From Endozoicomonas sp. SCSIO W0465 (GTDB lineage: Bacteria; Pseudomonadota; Gammaproteobacteria; Pseudomonadales; Endozoicomonadaceae): a stretch of DNA of 64,000 bases. The position numbers and the translations under genes are program-made. Position 1 is the stretch's first letter. Every line of letters begins with the position of its first letter. Shown piece by piece: positions 1 to 9,010 of the stretch. The stretch is taken from positions 5,992,001 through 6,056,000 of the forward strand of contig NZ_CP092417.1 in assembly GCF_023716865.1 (NCBI RefSeq), read 5' to 3'. The notes below the pieces were generated by a model. It saw only the letters and a list, made by a program, of their open reading frames with translations, was not told the DNA's origin and searched no databases.

Positions 1-904
1 CTGAATTATCTTTTTGCATATAAAAGGTACCGACGCTATCGCCGATTTCAGTGGCTTGCCAGGTTGGCCATCCGTGATAGCCATCACGGGTTGGCCATAG
101 GTATCGCTTTGATTGAATCGGCCTGAAACCCTGGTCAGGGTTGGAGAAATCATAAAACCGTATCTCTTCCGGGTAGCCTCCCCAGAACAAGCCAAGGACG
201 GCCAGCGTATTTCCGTCCAGACTCGCCCGGGCGGCTTGCCAGAGAAAGTTCCACGAAAAGTAATGGTCGCCTCCTTGTTCGTAGGTGTTGCCAGTGGTCA
301 GATTGACCAGAACTGGCGACAAATATGTGTGTCCGGTCAAAATCCAGTCCTGATCCCGGCATCGGAAGTGGCGGTGTAATGGGTCGAGGAAATCCCGCAA
401 TAGATTGACCAGAACTTTGCCGTCAGTGCATTTTGTTATTTTGACGTGGCTGTAGCTCCAATCGCTATTGATGTAACGACCTGATTCCAATTGATATTTT
501 TCATCCAGAAATTTTACCGTTTTACAGGGGATGTATTCATAGGTGCCAGTGTGCATGCGTTGTTCTTTTATGGCTCGCTGCTGCTGGTTAAGTGCAATCC
601 ATCGGTGATCATTCCAGCAGGCATCAGAGTGCCTGAAACCGCATCTATCATGATTCGGTGCAGTTGCTTCTGGCTCTGAGGCGGTAGCAATCTGTAAGTC
701 ATTAAGGGTTTTGTTACCAACCGCGCTTGGCAGATCATCATGACAATCCCTCGATCCTGCCAGCGATTCGGCTTTCTCAGTACCGGTATTGCTGACACAG
801 TGGTTGGCAAATGCTGCCGAGCTGGAATCTGATAGAGTTGCGGGTATCGGTTGAGCATCATTAAGATTCAAAGCAGAAATACGGGCACCCAGAGGGTCTG
901 ACAT
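1..904 (-). CDS. uncharacterised protein, 3' end beyond the window edge
   Basis: An open frame runs leftward from an ATG at 904-902 to the window edge without a stop, giving at least 301 codons. The start is well supported: an AGAGGAGC ribosome binding site sits 7-8 bases upstream, and the protein begins MSDPLGARISALNLND. No signal peptide or membrane segment is visible. The first 100 residues are polar and low in hydrophobicity, as in a disordered N-terminal region. Roughly residues 205-260 contain strand-like blocks such as ASLDGNTLAVLGLFWGG and EEIRFYDFSNP, which resemble blades of a WD40-like beta-propeller. The family is not recognised. Smaller overlapping ORFs in this stretch are shadows of this frame. 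Confidence 0.7.
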   Translation of the reverse strand, partial: MSDPLGARISALNLNDAQPIPATLSDSSSAAFANHCVSNTGTEKAESLAGSRDCHDDLPSAVGNKTLNDLQIATASEPEATAPNHDRCGFRHSDACWNDHRWIALNQQQRAIKEQRMHTGTYEYIPCKTVKFLDEKYQLESGRYINSDWSYSHVKITKCTDGKVLVNLLRDFLDPLHRHFRCRDQDWILTGHTYLSPVLVNLTTGNTYEQGGDHYFSWNFLWQAARASLDGNTLAVLGLFWGGYPEEIRFYDFSNPDQGFRPIQSKRYLWPTRDGYHGWPTWQATEIGDSVGTFYMQKDNS

Positions 905-1296
905 CACTTATGCTCCTCTACTAGTTAACTGTTAACTGAAGTTATGCACTCCACTGTCAGGTACTGCCATACGAAGTAATTTGTCTGATTGAACAGATAT
1001 AATTTATGGCACGAGTTATGTCAGAAGGTGCGTCATATCGATGGTTAATTTAATAAAACTCCATGTCTAAAGACTTTGAGATGCCTTGGCAGGCAGGGCC
1101 ATGAGCCGGATAATCAGCCAGCCAGTCAATTTTATCAGTGGTCAGGCTAGACCATTTTATGCGCGGCTGCCATGATGGCGCTCCCATGTTCAAGGTTATT
1201 GACTTTAAATGCCGGGATACCATGGCTATTCTCATGCATCATGATCCAGCATCTCGCAAAGGTTAATCAGGGCCGTCACCCGTTACATTCAGTGAA
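905..1296. other. intergenic region, no convincing gene
   Basis: This stretch holds the ribosome binding site and presumably the promoter of the leftward gene. A short direct repeat GTTAACTGTTAACTG lies near 924-938. A 61-codon minus-strand ORF at 1050-1235 has no ribosome binding site or recognised similarity. I see no RNA gene here. Confidence 0.4.
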
Positions 1297-2328
1297 GGCT
1301 CTTTTCGAATTCCGAACTGCTGAACTATCCTTGGTGGATATAATTAGCCATCGCCAGCATTGACCATGAATATAGGCCGAATCTCAGATATCATCAGTAA
1401 TGACACCTGCTTTGAGATGATCCGTGAGAACCGCTGGCCAGATGGCACTGTTCTCTGTCCGCACTGTGATTCTGAGAATGTCAAAAAGAATGGACACGAC
1501 AATGTGCAGGTAGAGTGCCAGCACTATTACTGTAAGTCCTGTAAGCGCTACTTCGATGACCTGACAAATACGGTTTTCGCAGGACACCACCGACCACTCA
1601 AAGTCTGGATTGCCTGTCTCTATTTAATGGGGCTGAACGTCTCCAACAGCCAGATAGCTCAGGAACTTGATCTGTGTGTCAGTGATGCACACCATATGAC
1701 CACAGTCTTACGAAATGGTGTTGTTGACCGAAAGCCTGAAGTGATTCTTGATGGCGAAGTTGAATTCGACGAGGTCTACATTGTAGCTGGTCACAAGGGA
1801 CACCCTGAAGCATTAAAAAAATCTGGATCGTCCACCGAGAAAAAGAAGGCTTAAAGGCGCTCCGGGCCGTGGGACTCTTGAAAAAGACAAACCGCCGGTA
1901 TTGGGAATGATTCAAAGGGGAGGTCAGGTCATTATCAACATGCTGTCGAACGTTAAGAAGGCGACAATTGAACCATTTATCAAGAAACACGTAGCCCCAC
2001 AGAGCCAGATTTATACCGATGAATACAACATCTATGATGACCTTGAAAGCTGGGGCTTCAGACATAAAACGGTCTGTCACGGCAAAGGTGAGTATGCTCG
2101 TGATGATGACAAAGACGGTATTTACGAGGTGCATGTTAATACTATGGAGGGGTTTTGGTCACTTCTACGCTCGTGGCTAAGGCCTCACAGGGGAATATCC
2201 CAAGAGGCTTTACCCCTTTACCTTGGCTTTTTTGAGTTTTTGCATAATATTGGCCGAAGAGGCAAAAGTCTTCTTCAGCCCTTAGTCAACTTGCTGGTTA
2301 CATAGCAGTCTGGAATTGGAAAAGAGCC
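1297..2328 (+). mobile_element. IS1595-family insertion sequence, inactivated
   Basis: The ends form imperfect terminal inverted repeats of about 25 bp: the left end starts GGCTCTTTTCGAATTCC at 1297, and the reverse complement of the right end starts GGCTCTTTTCCAATTCC at 2328. They enclose one transposase gene that fills the element. The flanks are TCAGTGAA on the left and TCATATGA on the right. These are not identical, so no clean target duplication remains. The element is old or has been rearranged. A fragment of the right end of a related copy is present at 20806-20886. Confidence 0.85.
1360..2305 (+). pseudogene. IS1595-family transposase with a single-base frameshift
   Basis: The N-terminal part carries the IS1595-type zinc ribbon (CPHCDSENV, then CKSCKRYF). 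It is followed by a DDE-type catalytic region with VEFDEVYIVAGHKG, then YTDEYNIYDDL, and finally NTMEGFWSLLRSWLRPHRG near the end. The reading frame breaks at an extra T at about 1828 (GGATCGTCC where GGACGTCC is expected). Removing that base gives a continuous protein of about 314 residues running through GRPPRKRRLKGAPGRGTLEK. As it stands, translation stops at 1854, before the second half of the catalytic domain. A sequencing error is the other explanation. Confidence 0.85.
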
Positions 2329-2351
2329 TCATATGAATAATAAAGTGCCTT

Positions 2352-2501
2352 ATGATTTTTGTTTATCTGGCCCGGGACGATGCCCGGACGCTGTTGACCA
2401 AAGAGGAAGCGCTGGTTGCGATAAGCAAAGTGATGGCTCGACAGCTGGCTTTCGAGGGACGAGGCAAGTGGCAAAAACATCGTTTATCAATTGTCAGTTA
2501 G
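2352..2501 (+). CDS. possible 49-residue ORF of unknown function
   Basis: The frame starts MIFVYLARDDARTLLTKEEA and ends at a TAG at 2499-2501. Its amino-acid composition is protein-like (a predicted helix rich in A, L, E and K), whereas the overlapping frame that continues into the downstream TPR gene reads as low-quality sequence here. It has no strong ribosome binding site and begins only 24 bases from the IS1595 right end, so it could equally be a fragment of a gene cut by that insertion. The family is not recognised. Confidence 0.3.
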   Translation: MIFVYLARDDARTLLTKEEALVAISKVMARQLAFEGRGKWQKHRLSIVS

Positions 2502-2530
2502 GCTCCGGGGAGGGGAGTGACAGGTCTTTA

Positions 2531-3118
2531 TTGTGTTCTGGTGCGGGTGCAAAGCGAAAAGTCGGTGTTGATCCGGTTCTGGCGCTACAAGAGCATATTA
2601 ACGATGGTTTTACTGCGCTGAAACATAAACAACCTAAGCAAGCCTTGTTACATGCGGAATCAGTGCTGCAGAGAGAGAGTGGGGGGAGTGCCAAAATTAT
2701 GCGTGATGCGTGTTTGTTGAAAGCGCGTGCCTATTATAATCTCAACCACTTTAGGGATAGTTGTCAGTTTATATCTTCATTGCCTCTCTGGTTGCGGGAA
2801 GATAGAAATATTCAAATGTGCCTTGGTCTGGCTTTCCAGCATCTGGGGATGTTCGAGTCGGCAAAACCGGTGTTAGAGAATTTGTTTTATAACGAGAGTC
2901 GTCATGAGTGTGACAAGTTAAAGCATGGATTGGCCCTTGGTCTTCTCTATCGGCACATGGGGCAGTTGAATGAAGAGGGGCTGCTTTACCAGTGGTTGGC
3001 TCAGGAGCTGGGTGGTAAGACCAGCGAGCTTGAGAATGCCATTGACAATAATGCCAGGCTTTTGGCTTTTAGTCAGGGGAAGCAACAACAGAAAAGTAGT
3101 CAGTTGACAGGTACGTGA
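2531..3118 (+). CDS. TPR-like repeat protein
   Basis: The frame is open from 2333, but the first 65 or so residues look like the out-of-phase translation of another ORF, so I place the start near a TTG at 2531, downstream of a GGGGAGGGG stretch. The start is uncertain. The protein of about 195 residues has helical pairs typical of tetratricopeptide repeats: one around ALKHKQPKQALLHAESVLQ, one around ACLLKARAYYNLNHFRDS and one around CLGLAFQHLGMFESAKPVL. TPR proteins usually act as protein-binding scaffolds. No signal peptide or membrane helix is seen. It converges on fbaA, with only a hairpin between them. Confidence 0.55.
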   Translation: MCSGAGAKRKVGVDPVLALQEHINDGFTALKHKQPKQALLHAESVLQRESGGSAKIMRDACLLKARAYYNLNHFRDSCQFISSLPLWLREDRNIQMCLGLAFQHLGMFESAKPVLENLFYNESRHECDKLKHGLALGLLYRHMGQLNEEGLLYQWLAQELGGKTSELENAIDNNARLLAFSQGKQQQKSSQLTGT

Positions 3119-3149
3119 CGTGACAGGCGATGGGTTGCCGGGGTGAGAG

Positions 3150-3171
3150 GACACCGGCGAGCACCGGTGTC
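3150..3171 (-). terminator. hairpin after fbaA
   Basis: GACACCGG and CCGGTGTC form an 8-bp GC-rich stem with a 6-base loop just downstream of the fbaA stop. There is no long T run, so it may instead stabilise the mRNA 3' end or depend on Rho. Confidence 0.4.
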
Positions 3172-3180
3172 AGGTCTGCA

Positions 3181-4254
3181 TTACAGTACGTCGATACTGT
3201 TCAGGTCGCGATGAGCCTGTTCGAGACGGGAGATCATGGACTCCTGGCCGGCGCGCAGCCAAACGCGAGGGTCATAGAACTTCTTGTTTGGCTTGTCGGC
3301 ACCTTCAGGGTTGCCTAGCTGGCCCTGTAGGTAAGCTTCGTTTTTCTTGTAGTAGTTCAGAACGCCTTCCCAGCATGCCCACTGAGTATCGGTGTCGATG
3401 TTCATCTTCACTACGCCGTAGGATACAGACTCGCGGATCTCTTCCAGAGTTGAGCCGGAACCACCGTGGAATACGAAGTTAAGGGACTTGGCTGGAATGC
3501 CGAATTTCTCAGAACAGTATTTCTGGGAGTTGTCCAGAATCTTTGGGGTCAGCTGAACGTTGCCCGGCTTGTATACGCCGTGAACGTTACCGAAAGAAGC
3601 GGCAATGGTGAAACGGTGGCTGATCTTGCTCAGAATTTCGTAGGCGTAGGCAACGTCTTCTGGCTGGGTGTACAGCATGGAGCTGTCCATGTGCGAGTTG
3701 TCCACACCGTCTTCTTCACCGCCAGTACAGCCCAGTTCGAATTCCAGTGTCATGTCCATCTTGGCCATGCGCTTCATGTATTCGGCACAGGTAGCGATGT
3801 TTTCTTCCAGAGACTCTTCGGACAGGTCGATCATATGAGATGAAAACAGTGACTTGCCATGTTGCTCATAGAACTCTTCGCCCGCCGTCAGCAGGGCATC
3901 AATCCATGGCAGCAGCTTGCGCGCAGCATGGTCAGTGTGGAGCAGAACGGGAATGCCATAAGCCTCTGCCACCGCGTGGACATATTTGGCACCAGCAATA
4001 GCGCCCAGGGCGCCGGCCGGATCAGTCTTAAGACCTTTGCCTGAGAAAAAGCTCGCGCCGCCATTCGAGAATTGAATGATGACTGGGGACTTGACCTTGG
4101 CTGCTGCTTCCAGAACGGCATTGATTGAATCGGTACCGACAACGTTCACTGCTGGCAGTGCAAATTCACCGGCCTTGGCAGCTGCAAAGATTTTCTGAAC
4201 GTCATCACCGGTAACTACGCCTGGCTTTACCAGGTCCAGGATTTTTTGCGACAT
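3181..4254 (-). CDS. fbaA: class II fructose-bisphosphate aldolase
   Basis: This enzyme cleaves fructose-1,6-bisphosphate to dihydroxyacetone phosphate and glyceraldehyde-3-phosphate in cytosolic glycolysis, and runs in reverse in gluconeogenesis. The 357-residue length matches E. coli FbaA (359). The zinc and catalytic segment LLHTDHAARKLLPW is present, with Asp108 and His109 aligning to the catalytic Asp109 and zinc ligand His110 of E. coli. FHGGSGS near residue 265 is the phosphate and potassium binding loop. The start is supported by an AAGGATC ribosome binding site 9 bases upstream. The gene stands alone, divergent from the adhE side across an AT-rich spacer, and forms part of the glycolytic gene concentration in this region. 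Confidence 0.97.
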   Translation of the reverse strand: MSQKILDLVKPGVVTGDDVQKIFAAAKAGEFALPAVNVVGTDSINAVLEAAAKVKSPVIIQFSNGGASFFSGKGLKTDPAGALGAIAGAKYVHAVAEAYGIPVLLHTDHAARKLLPWIDALLTAGEEFYEQHGKSLFSSHMIDLSEESLEENIATCAEYMKRMAKMDMTLEFELGCTGGEEDGVDNSHMDSSMLYTQPEDVAYAYEILSKISHRFTIAASFGNVHGVYKPGNVQLTPKILDNSQKYCSEKFGIPAKSLNFVFHGGSGSTLEEIRESVSYGVVKMNIDTDTQWACWEGVLNYYKKNEAYLQGQLGNPEGADKPNKKFYDPRVWLRAGQESMISRLEQAHRDLNSIDVL

Positions 4255-4725
4255 GTGACTGATCCTTTCTCGATCAAGGGTTACAGTGAGTTTCAGTTTG
4301 AAATGATACGCAAAGGTTACAACAGGTAAAGCCTTTTTCCTAATGAATAAAAAACGATGGCGTAGGGGGCTTATAACTCTTGTTTATTGGTGTTTATTCC
4401 TGTTGTTACTCGATTGCGTTCGATTGCTTTGCATTTTTTCAACGACATGATTTTGAAAATGTTTTTTTAATTTATTGGTTTTTATTGTGAGTATCGTTTT
4501 TATAAGCTTTTTCGAAGATTATTTTGTAGAAAATAATGTGTCAATGTATGAATGCTGTTGATAAGTTTTGATGCTCTTTTTGTAAAAAAAATCAATAGTG
4601 TTTTTTTGATTTGAGTCAGTTTTTTTGAGGTTTTCTTGTGTTGTAATGCGTAAGAGCAAGCGATATATGACTAAATTCAAATAAAAAAATATGTTTAAAT
4701 AATTTTGTGGAATAATTTTTTTGTG
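4255..4725. other. AT-rich intergenic region
   Basis: About 470 bases, strikingly richer in A and T than the flanking genes, with many T and A runs. It must hold the fbaA promoter on the left. I found no FNR-type palindrome, tRNA or terminator. Its composition suggests acquired or regulatory DNA (curved or H-NS-type), but nothing specific can be assigned. Confidence 0.4.
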
Positions 4726-4932
4726 ATGCTCGATAAATCTGCAACGGCTCATGCATGCATTTTTATTGAACAGGAGAGTTTCCCAATAAATGGCAATGGT
4801 CAGGCATTAATACTCAGGATGCACTATCTTGAGAATGGTGAAATAGAAGACAGACATCTGATGGTTGCCAGCTTATTAAACAGCATTTCTATTTCGAGTG
4901 ACGTTTTAAAACGAATAGCCTCGGAATTATAG
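4726..4932 (+). CDS. small hypothetical protein
   Basis: The frame encodes about 68 residues starting MLDKSATAHACIFIEQE. An in-frame TTG at 4705 is an alternative start. No clear ribosome binding site precedes either. The protein is soluble-looking and slightly acidic, with no known motif. It lies 47 bases before adhE in the same direction, so it could share a transcript with it. Its coding status rests only on an open frame with reasonable composition in otherwise AT-rich DNA. Confidence 0.4.
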   Translation: MLDKSATAHACIFIEQESFPINGNGQALILRMHYLENGEIEDRHLMVASLLNSISISSDVLKRIASEL

Positions 4933-4979
4933 ACAGTTTTTTAAAGGTTATCTTGGTTAACTACTAGAGGACGATAGTC

Positions 4980-7595
4980 ATGGCCGGAAAGAAGCAGGCT
5001 GAAAAAACCGTAAACAAAGAGGCGGTTGTTCAGGATGTTGACGCTCAGATTAATGCGTTGATTGAGCGGGCAATGGTTGCCAGGGAGAAGTTTCTCAACC
5101 TGACTCAGGAAGATGTCGACAGGGTTACCAAAGCCATGGCTCTGGCAGGTCAGGCAGCTCATATGGAGTTGGCCCGGATGGCTGTCGAGGAGACTGGCCG
5201 TGGCATCCTGGAAGATAAGGTGACCAAAAACATCTTTGCGACCGAGTACGTTTACCACTCCATCAAATACGACAAGACCGTAGGTGTTATTGAAGATAAC
5301 GCTGAAGAAGACTTCATGCTGGTTGCTGAGCCTGTAGGCATTGTTTGTGGGGTTACTCCGGTGACCAACCCGACATCCACCACCATGTTCAAGTCCATCA
5401 TTTCCACCAAAACCCGTAACCCGATTATTTTTGCCTTCCATCCTTCTGCGCAGAAATGTTCCAGTGAGGCAGCCCGGATTGTTCGTGACGCGGCGGTTGC
5501 GGCCGGTGCGCCTGACGACTGTGTGCTGTGGGTTGAGCACCCCTCCATTGAAGCTACTCAGAAGTTGATGACGCATCCTGAAGTTGCCGTCATTCTGGCG
5601 ACTGGTGGCTCCGGCATGGTTCGGGCCGCTTACTCCTCCGGTAAGCCTGCGCTGGGCGTGGGTTCAGGTAACGTACCTTGCATTATTGACCAGTCTGCAG
5701 ATATCAAGCAGGCCTGTAATGATCTGGTAATGTCCAAGAGCTTCGATAATGGCATGATCTGTGCCTCTGAGCAGGCCGCGATTGTTCATCAAGCGATCTA
5801 TAAAGAAGTTGTTAAAGAGCTGAAGTCTCAGAATGTTTACTTCACTACGCCAGCGGAAACACAGCGACTGGCTGAAGTGGTCATTCATGACGGTCATGTG
5901 AACAGTAAAATTGTTGGCATGAAGCCTTTTTACATTGCCGAACTGGCCGGTATCAAAGTGCCTGAGAATACGCGCATACTGGCAGCAGAAATTGAGGGGG
6001 TAGGTCCTGAGTTTCCTCTGTCCCGTGAGAAGTTGTCTCCGGTTTTGGGTGTGCTTAAGGCTAAAGATGCCCATCATGCCATTGAGCTGGCAGACCAGAT
6101 GCTGAACTTTGGTGGCCTTGGACACTCTGCGGTACTGCATGCCCAGGATAACCAGGTGATTGATGAATTCTCCCTGGCCATGAAAGCCGGTCGTATCATC
6201 ATTAACTCACCAAGCACCCATGGCGCCATTGGTGATATTTACAATACCAATATGCCTTCCCTGACACTGGGGTGCGGTACCTATGGCGGTAACAGTACCA
6301 CTTCCAACGTATCGGCGGTAAACCTGATCAATGTCAAGCGTGTTGCCAAGCGTCGGGTCAATATGCAGTGGTTTAAACTTCCCAGAAAGATTTACTTTGA
6401 GGCCAACTCGCTTCAGTACCTCGAAAAGATGCAGGACATTTCTCGTGTATTTATCGTTACTGACGAGATTATTCAGTCCCTGGGCTATGTCGATAAAATC
6501 CTCTACCATCTGAGAAAGCGTGCCACACCGGTTCAGGTTGAAATTTTCAATCAGGTTGAGCCTGATCCAAGTCTGGAAACTGTTCGCAATGGCGCCCGTG
6601 AAATGGCGCGGTTTAATCCGGATGTGATCATTGCCCTGGGTGGTGGTTCACCGATTGATGCTGCCAAGGGGATGTGGCTTTTCTATGAACAGCCGGATGC
6701 TGACTTTGCTGGTATGGCTCAGAAATTCCTGGATATTCGCAAGCGTGTCTATAAATTCCCGCATCTGGGTAAGAAGGCCAAGCTGGTTGCAATTCCTACT
6801 ACATCCGGTACCGGTTCAGAGGTGACATCGTTCGCCGTTATTACTGATAAGGAAAAAGGTGCCAAATATCCACTGGCTGACTATGAGCTGACTCCGGATG
6901 TGGCAATTATTGATCCTAACCTGGTACTGACGGTGCCGAAGAAAGTGGCAGCGGATACTGGCCTGGATGTGCTCACTCACGCCATAGAAGCTTATGTGTC
7001 CATCATGGCTTCCGACTACACTGACGCTCTGGCCATGAAAGCGATTCAGCTGGTCTTTGATTATCTGCCGCAGTCTTATGATACCGCAGACCGAAAAGCC
7101 CGGGAGAAAATGCACAACGCGTCCTGTATGGCTGGCATGGCATTTGCCAACGCCTTCCTGGGGGTAAACCATGCCATTGCCCATAAGCTGGGTAATGAAC
7201 TGCATATTTCTCACGGACAGGCCAACGCTGTGCTGTTGCCTCATGTGATTGAGTATAATGGCTGCCCTAACCCAACCAAGGTGGCATCATTCCCGAAATA
7301 TCAGTATTACATTGCCCATGAGAAGTACGCTGAAATTGCCAAAATGTTGGGTCTGCCAGCCAAGACTCCGGAAGAGGGTGTTAAATCACTGGCCAATGCG
7401 GTTCGTGATTTGATGAAGCGACTGGATATGCCTGCTTCTCTGCAAGAGATTGGTATTGATGAGTCTCTGTTCAAGAGTAAAATCAGCATGCTGGCTAACC
7501 ATGCGTTTGAAGATCAGACCACAACGGCCAATCCTCGTCTGCCATTGATTTCTGAGCTGGAAGAACTGCTTACTAAAGCGTATTACGGTAAATAA
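4980..7595 (+). CDS. adhE: bifunctional acetaldehyde-CoA/alcohol dehydrogenase
   Basis: This fermentative enzyme reduces acetyl-CoA to acetaldehyde and then ethanol, regenerating two NAD+. The 871-residue protein has an N-terminal aldehyde dehydrogenase domain to about residue 460, with the catalytic cysteine at 261 (GMICASEQ). It also has a C-terminal iron-dependent alcohol dehydrogenase domain with the GGGSPIDAAK nucleotide loop and the metal-ligand segment NHAIAHKLGNELHISHGQ. It is slightly longer at the N-terminus than E. coli AdhE (891 in total, differing at the C-terminus), beginning with a Lys/Glu-rich stretch. An AGAGGA ribosome binding site precedes the ATG. AdhE normally assembles into spirosomes. 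A rho-independent terminator follows directly, so it is probably monocistronic or co-transcribed only with the small upstream ORF. Confidence 0.97.
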   Translation: MAGKKQAEKTVNKEAVVQDVDAQINALIERAMVAREKFLNLTQEDVDRVTKAMALAGQAAHMELARMAVEETGRGILEDKVTKNIFATEYVYHSIKYDKTVGVIEDNAEEDFMLVAEPVGIVCGVTPVTNPTSTTMFKSIISTKTRNPIIFAFHPSAQKCSSEAARIVRDAAVAAGAPDDCVLWVEHPSIEATQKLMTHPEVAVILATGGSGMVRAAYSSGKPALGVGSGNVPCIIDQSADIKQACNDLVMSKSFDNGMICASEQAAIVHQAIYKEVVKELKSQNVYFTTPAETQRLAEVVIHDGHVNSKIVGMKPFYIAELAGIKVPENTRILAAEIEGVGPEFPLSREKLSPVLGVLKAKDAHHAIELADQMLNFGGLGHSAVLHAQDNQVIDEFSLAMKAGRIIINSPSTHGAIGDIYNTNMPSLTLGCGTYGGNSTTSNVSAVNLINVKRVAKRRVNMQWFKLPRKIYFEANSLQYLEKMQDISRVFIVTDEIIQSLGYVDKILYHLRKRATPVQVEIFNQVEPDPSLETVRNGAREMARFNPDVIIALGGGSPIDAAKGMWLFYEQPDADFAGMAQKFLDIRKRVYKFPHLGKKAKLVAIPTTSGTGSEVTSFAVITDKEKGAKYPLADYELTPDVAIIDPNLVLTVPKKVAADTGLDVLTHAIEAYVSIMASDYTDALAMKAIQLVFDYLPQSYDTADRKAREKMHNASCMAGMAFANAFLGVNHAIAHKLGNELHISHGQANAVLLPHVIEYNGCPNPTKVASFPKYQYYIAHEKYAEIAKMLGLPAKTPEEGVKSLANAVRDLMKRLDMPASLQEIGIDESLFKSKISMLANHAFEDQTTTANPRLPLISELEELLTKAYYGK

Positions 7596-7616
7596 CTTTC
7601 GGCTGAAATATGTCGT

Positions 7617-7653
7617 ATGCCTCTAATCAGTCTTTGGTTGGAGGCATTTTTTT
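7617..7653 (+). terminator. rho-independent terminator of adhE
   Basis: ATGCCTC and GAGGCAT pair across a 17-base loop and are followed by six to seven T residues, 21 bases after the adhE stop codon. Confidence 0.85.
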
Positions 7654-7714
7654 GTACCTGTCACTTTTGCAGTGCGTGACACGGGTCAGGCGTTTAAAGG
7701 GTAAAGTGCAGCTT

Positions 7715-8008
7715 TTACAGGCTGTTTGTAAATCCTTCCCAGAAGGCTTTCATTTTATCCATGAAAGACTGGCCTGCATCTTTTGCCTGCCCGGCAAGTT
7801 TACCCGCTGAATCCTTGCCTTGTTCGAGCTCGCAGGCTGTTCGCTCACCCAGACACTGGGCTTTACAGGTAGAGATATCCTGCTCACTGATCAGACTTGA
7901 TGCTTTGCATTTGGCTTCGCAAACCGTTTGGCTTTGCTCGCAATTCAGAATGTCGGCACTTATCACGGAAGAAAAAATCAGAATAGCGACAACCAATAGC
8001 TGTTTCAT
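7715..8008 (-). CDS. small secreted cysteine-containing protein
   Basis: A 97-residue protein starting MKQLLVVAILIFSSVISA. The positively charged start and hydrophobic core form a typical Sec signal peptide, likely cleaved after SVISA. The mature part has cysteines in a regular helical pattern (NCEQSQTVCEAKCKAS, then TCKAQCLGERTACE), suggesting paired disulfides in a helical hairpin in the periplasm. The frame is open further upstream, but the signal peptide fixes this start. The family is not recognised. It converges on the adhE terminator. Confidence 0.65.
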   Translation of the reverse strand: MKQLLVVAILIFSSVISADILNCEQSQTVCEAKCKASSLISEQDISTCKAQCLGERTACELEQGKDSAGKLAGQAKDAGQSFMDKMKAFWEGFTNSL

Positions 8009-8554
8009 AAAGAGACCAATGTTAATAAGTGGTGAGAACAATGATCTTATCAGTTTACCCGATGTTGAGAATGAGGGAATTACTATGGGTATGTTCTTTG
8101 GTCTGTTCGTATGAATAGAATCTTTATTTATAAATAATGAAGTATCTAACAAATATAATAATAACCAGATTGAGTGGCTGGGGAAGGCGGAGCGATAATT
8201 ACAAAAAATTTACATATTTTTTTGGTGGTAAAAGCATCAGGATTTACCCGTTTCTTGCTTCCTGTCCTGTCAATAAGTTTGCTTAGGTGTTGTTTTTTGA
8301 TGGGACGGAACCTCAGTCTCTATTGACGTACTTGTGTACTTATTAAAATACCATCCTGTTTGATTTTTGATTTTTTTGCTATCAACCTTTGAATTACAAT
8401 GGCTTTGAGATGTTTTGCTCTTATCTCTTACGGTTTTTATGCTATTAGTGTCGTTTTTGTATTGTTGAATAGTTTCCGAGAGTTTTGTAATTAACGTTTT
8501 GTGGTCATTTATGGTTGTTCATATTTGATAATTTCGCAACATGATATTTTGCAT

Positions 8555-8775
8555 AAAGATGAGAGGAGCGAGCCTGTAACAGGCTTGACTAGCGGGCTTA
8601 CAGTCCGCATTATCCGTGTAGGTAAAGGTGCTGATCAAACGTGCGATTCCCAATGGAAGTCACTGGCTGGCCAGGATAGCGTCATATAGTGCTTCGTTGA
8701 GAGTACATACAAAACCCGGAATTAACCCGAACACTCTTTGAAAAGCAGGGCGGTTTTGCTGAATTCCGGTTTTTC
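8555..8775 (+). ncRNA. candidate structured RNA ending in a terminator-like hairpin
   Basis: Within the 860-base gap before gap, this stretch contains consecutive short hairpins: AGCCTGTAACAGGCT near 8574, and GCGGGCTTACAGTCCGC near 8593. It ends in a long stem AAAACCCGGAATT (8711) with AATTCCGGTTTT (8762) followed by T residues, with an inner hairpin. The overlapping ORF 8501-8689 has no ribosome binding site and an unconvincing sequence. The remainder of the gap (8153-8550, 8776-9010) is AT-rich and shows no gene. I do not recognise a known RNA family. It could be a long gap leader or an independent small RNA. Confidence 0.35.
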
Positions 8776-9010
8776 GATCACACTCTATATCACACTGGTG
8801 ACGTATAAAGCTGACCAGTGGATCAGACAATCAGTTGTTCCTGGATGGTATTTGGTGTGTGATTGTTTGCTATATGTTGTTCTCTTTTGCATATATGTAA
8901 CTCCACGCCACCGGGAAGTCAACCTTTGTCTGTAAGTTATTGTGCTTCAGGAATACAAGTCCTGGAGCCAGGGCGGACATTCCGCTTTGATTAACGGTAT
9001 TGGAGACATC

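Noticed and set aside
1050..1235. 61-residue minus-strand ORF beside the IS1595 copy
   Set aside because: No ribosome binding site and no motif. It could be decayed sequence, but nothing supports a gene.
3466..3843. 125-residue plus-strand ORF
   Set aside because: It lies wholly antisense to fbaA, which has complete catalytic motifs. It is a shadow frame.
4255..4979. FNR or CRP sites upstream of adhE
   Set aside because: I scanned for TTGAT-N4-ATCAA and TGTGA-N6-TCACA and found only half-sites in the AT-rich spacer.
8501..8689. 62-residue ORF in the gap upstream of gap
   Set aside because: No ribosome binding site, composition unlike a protein, and it overlaps hairpins better explained as RNA structure.
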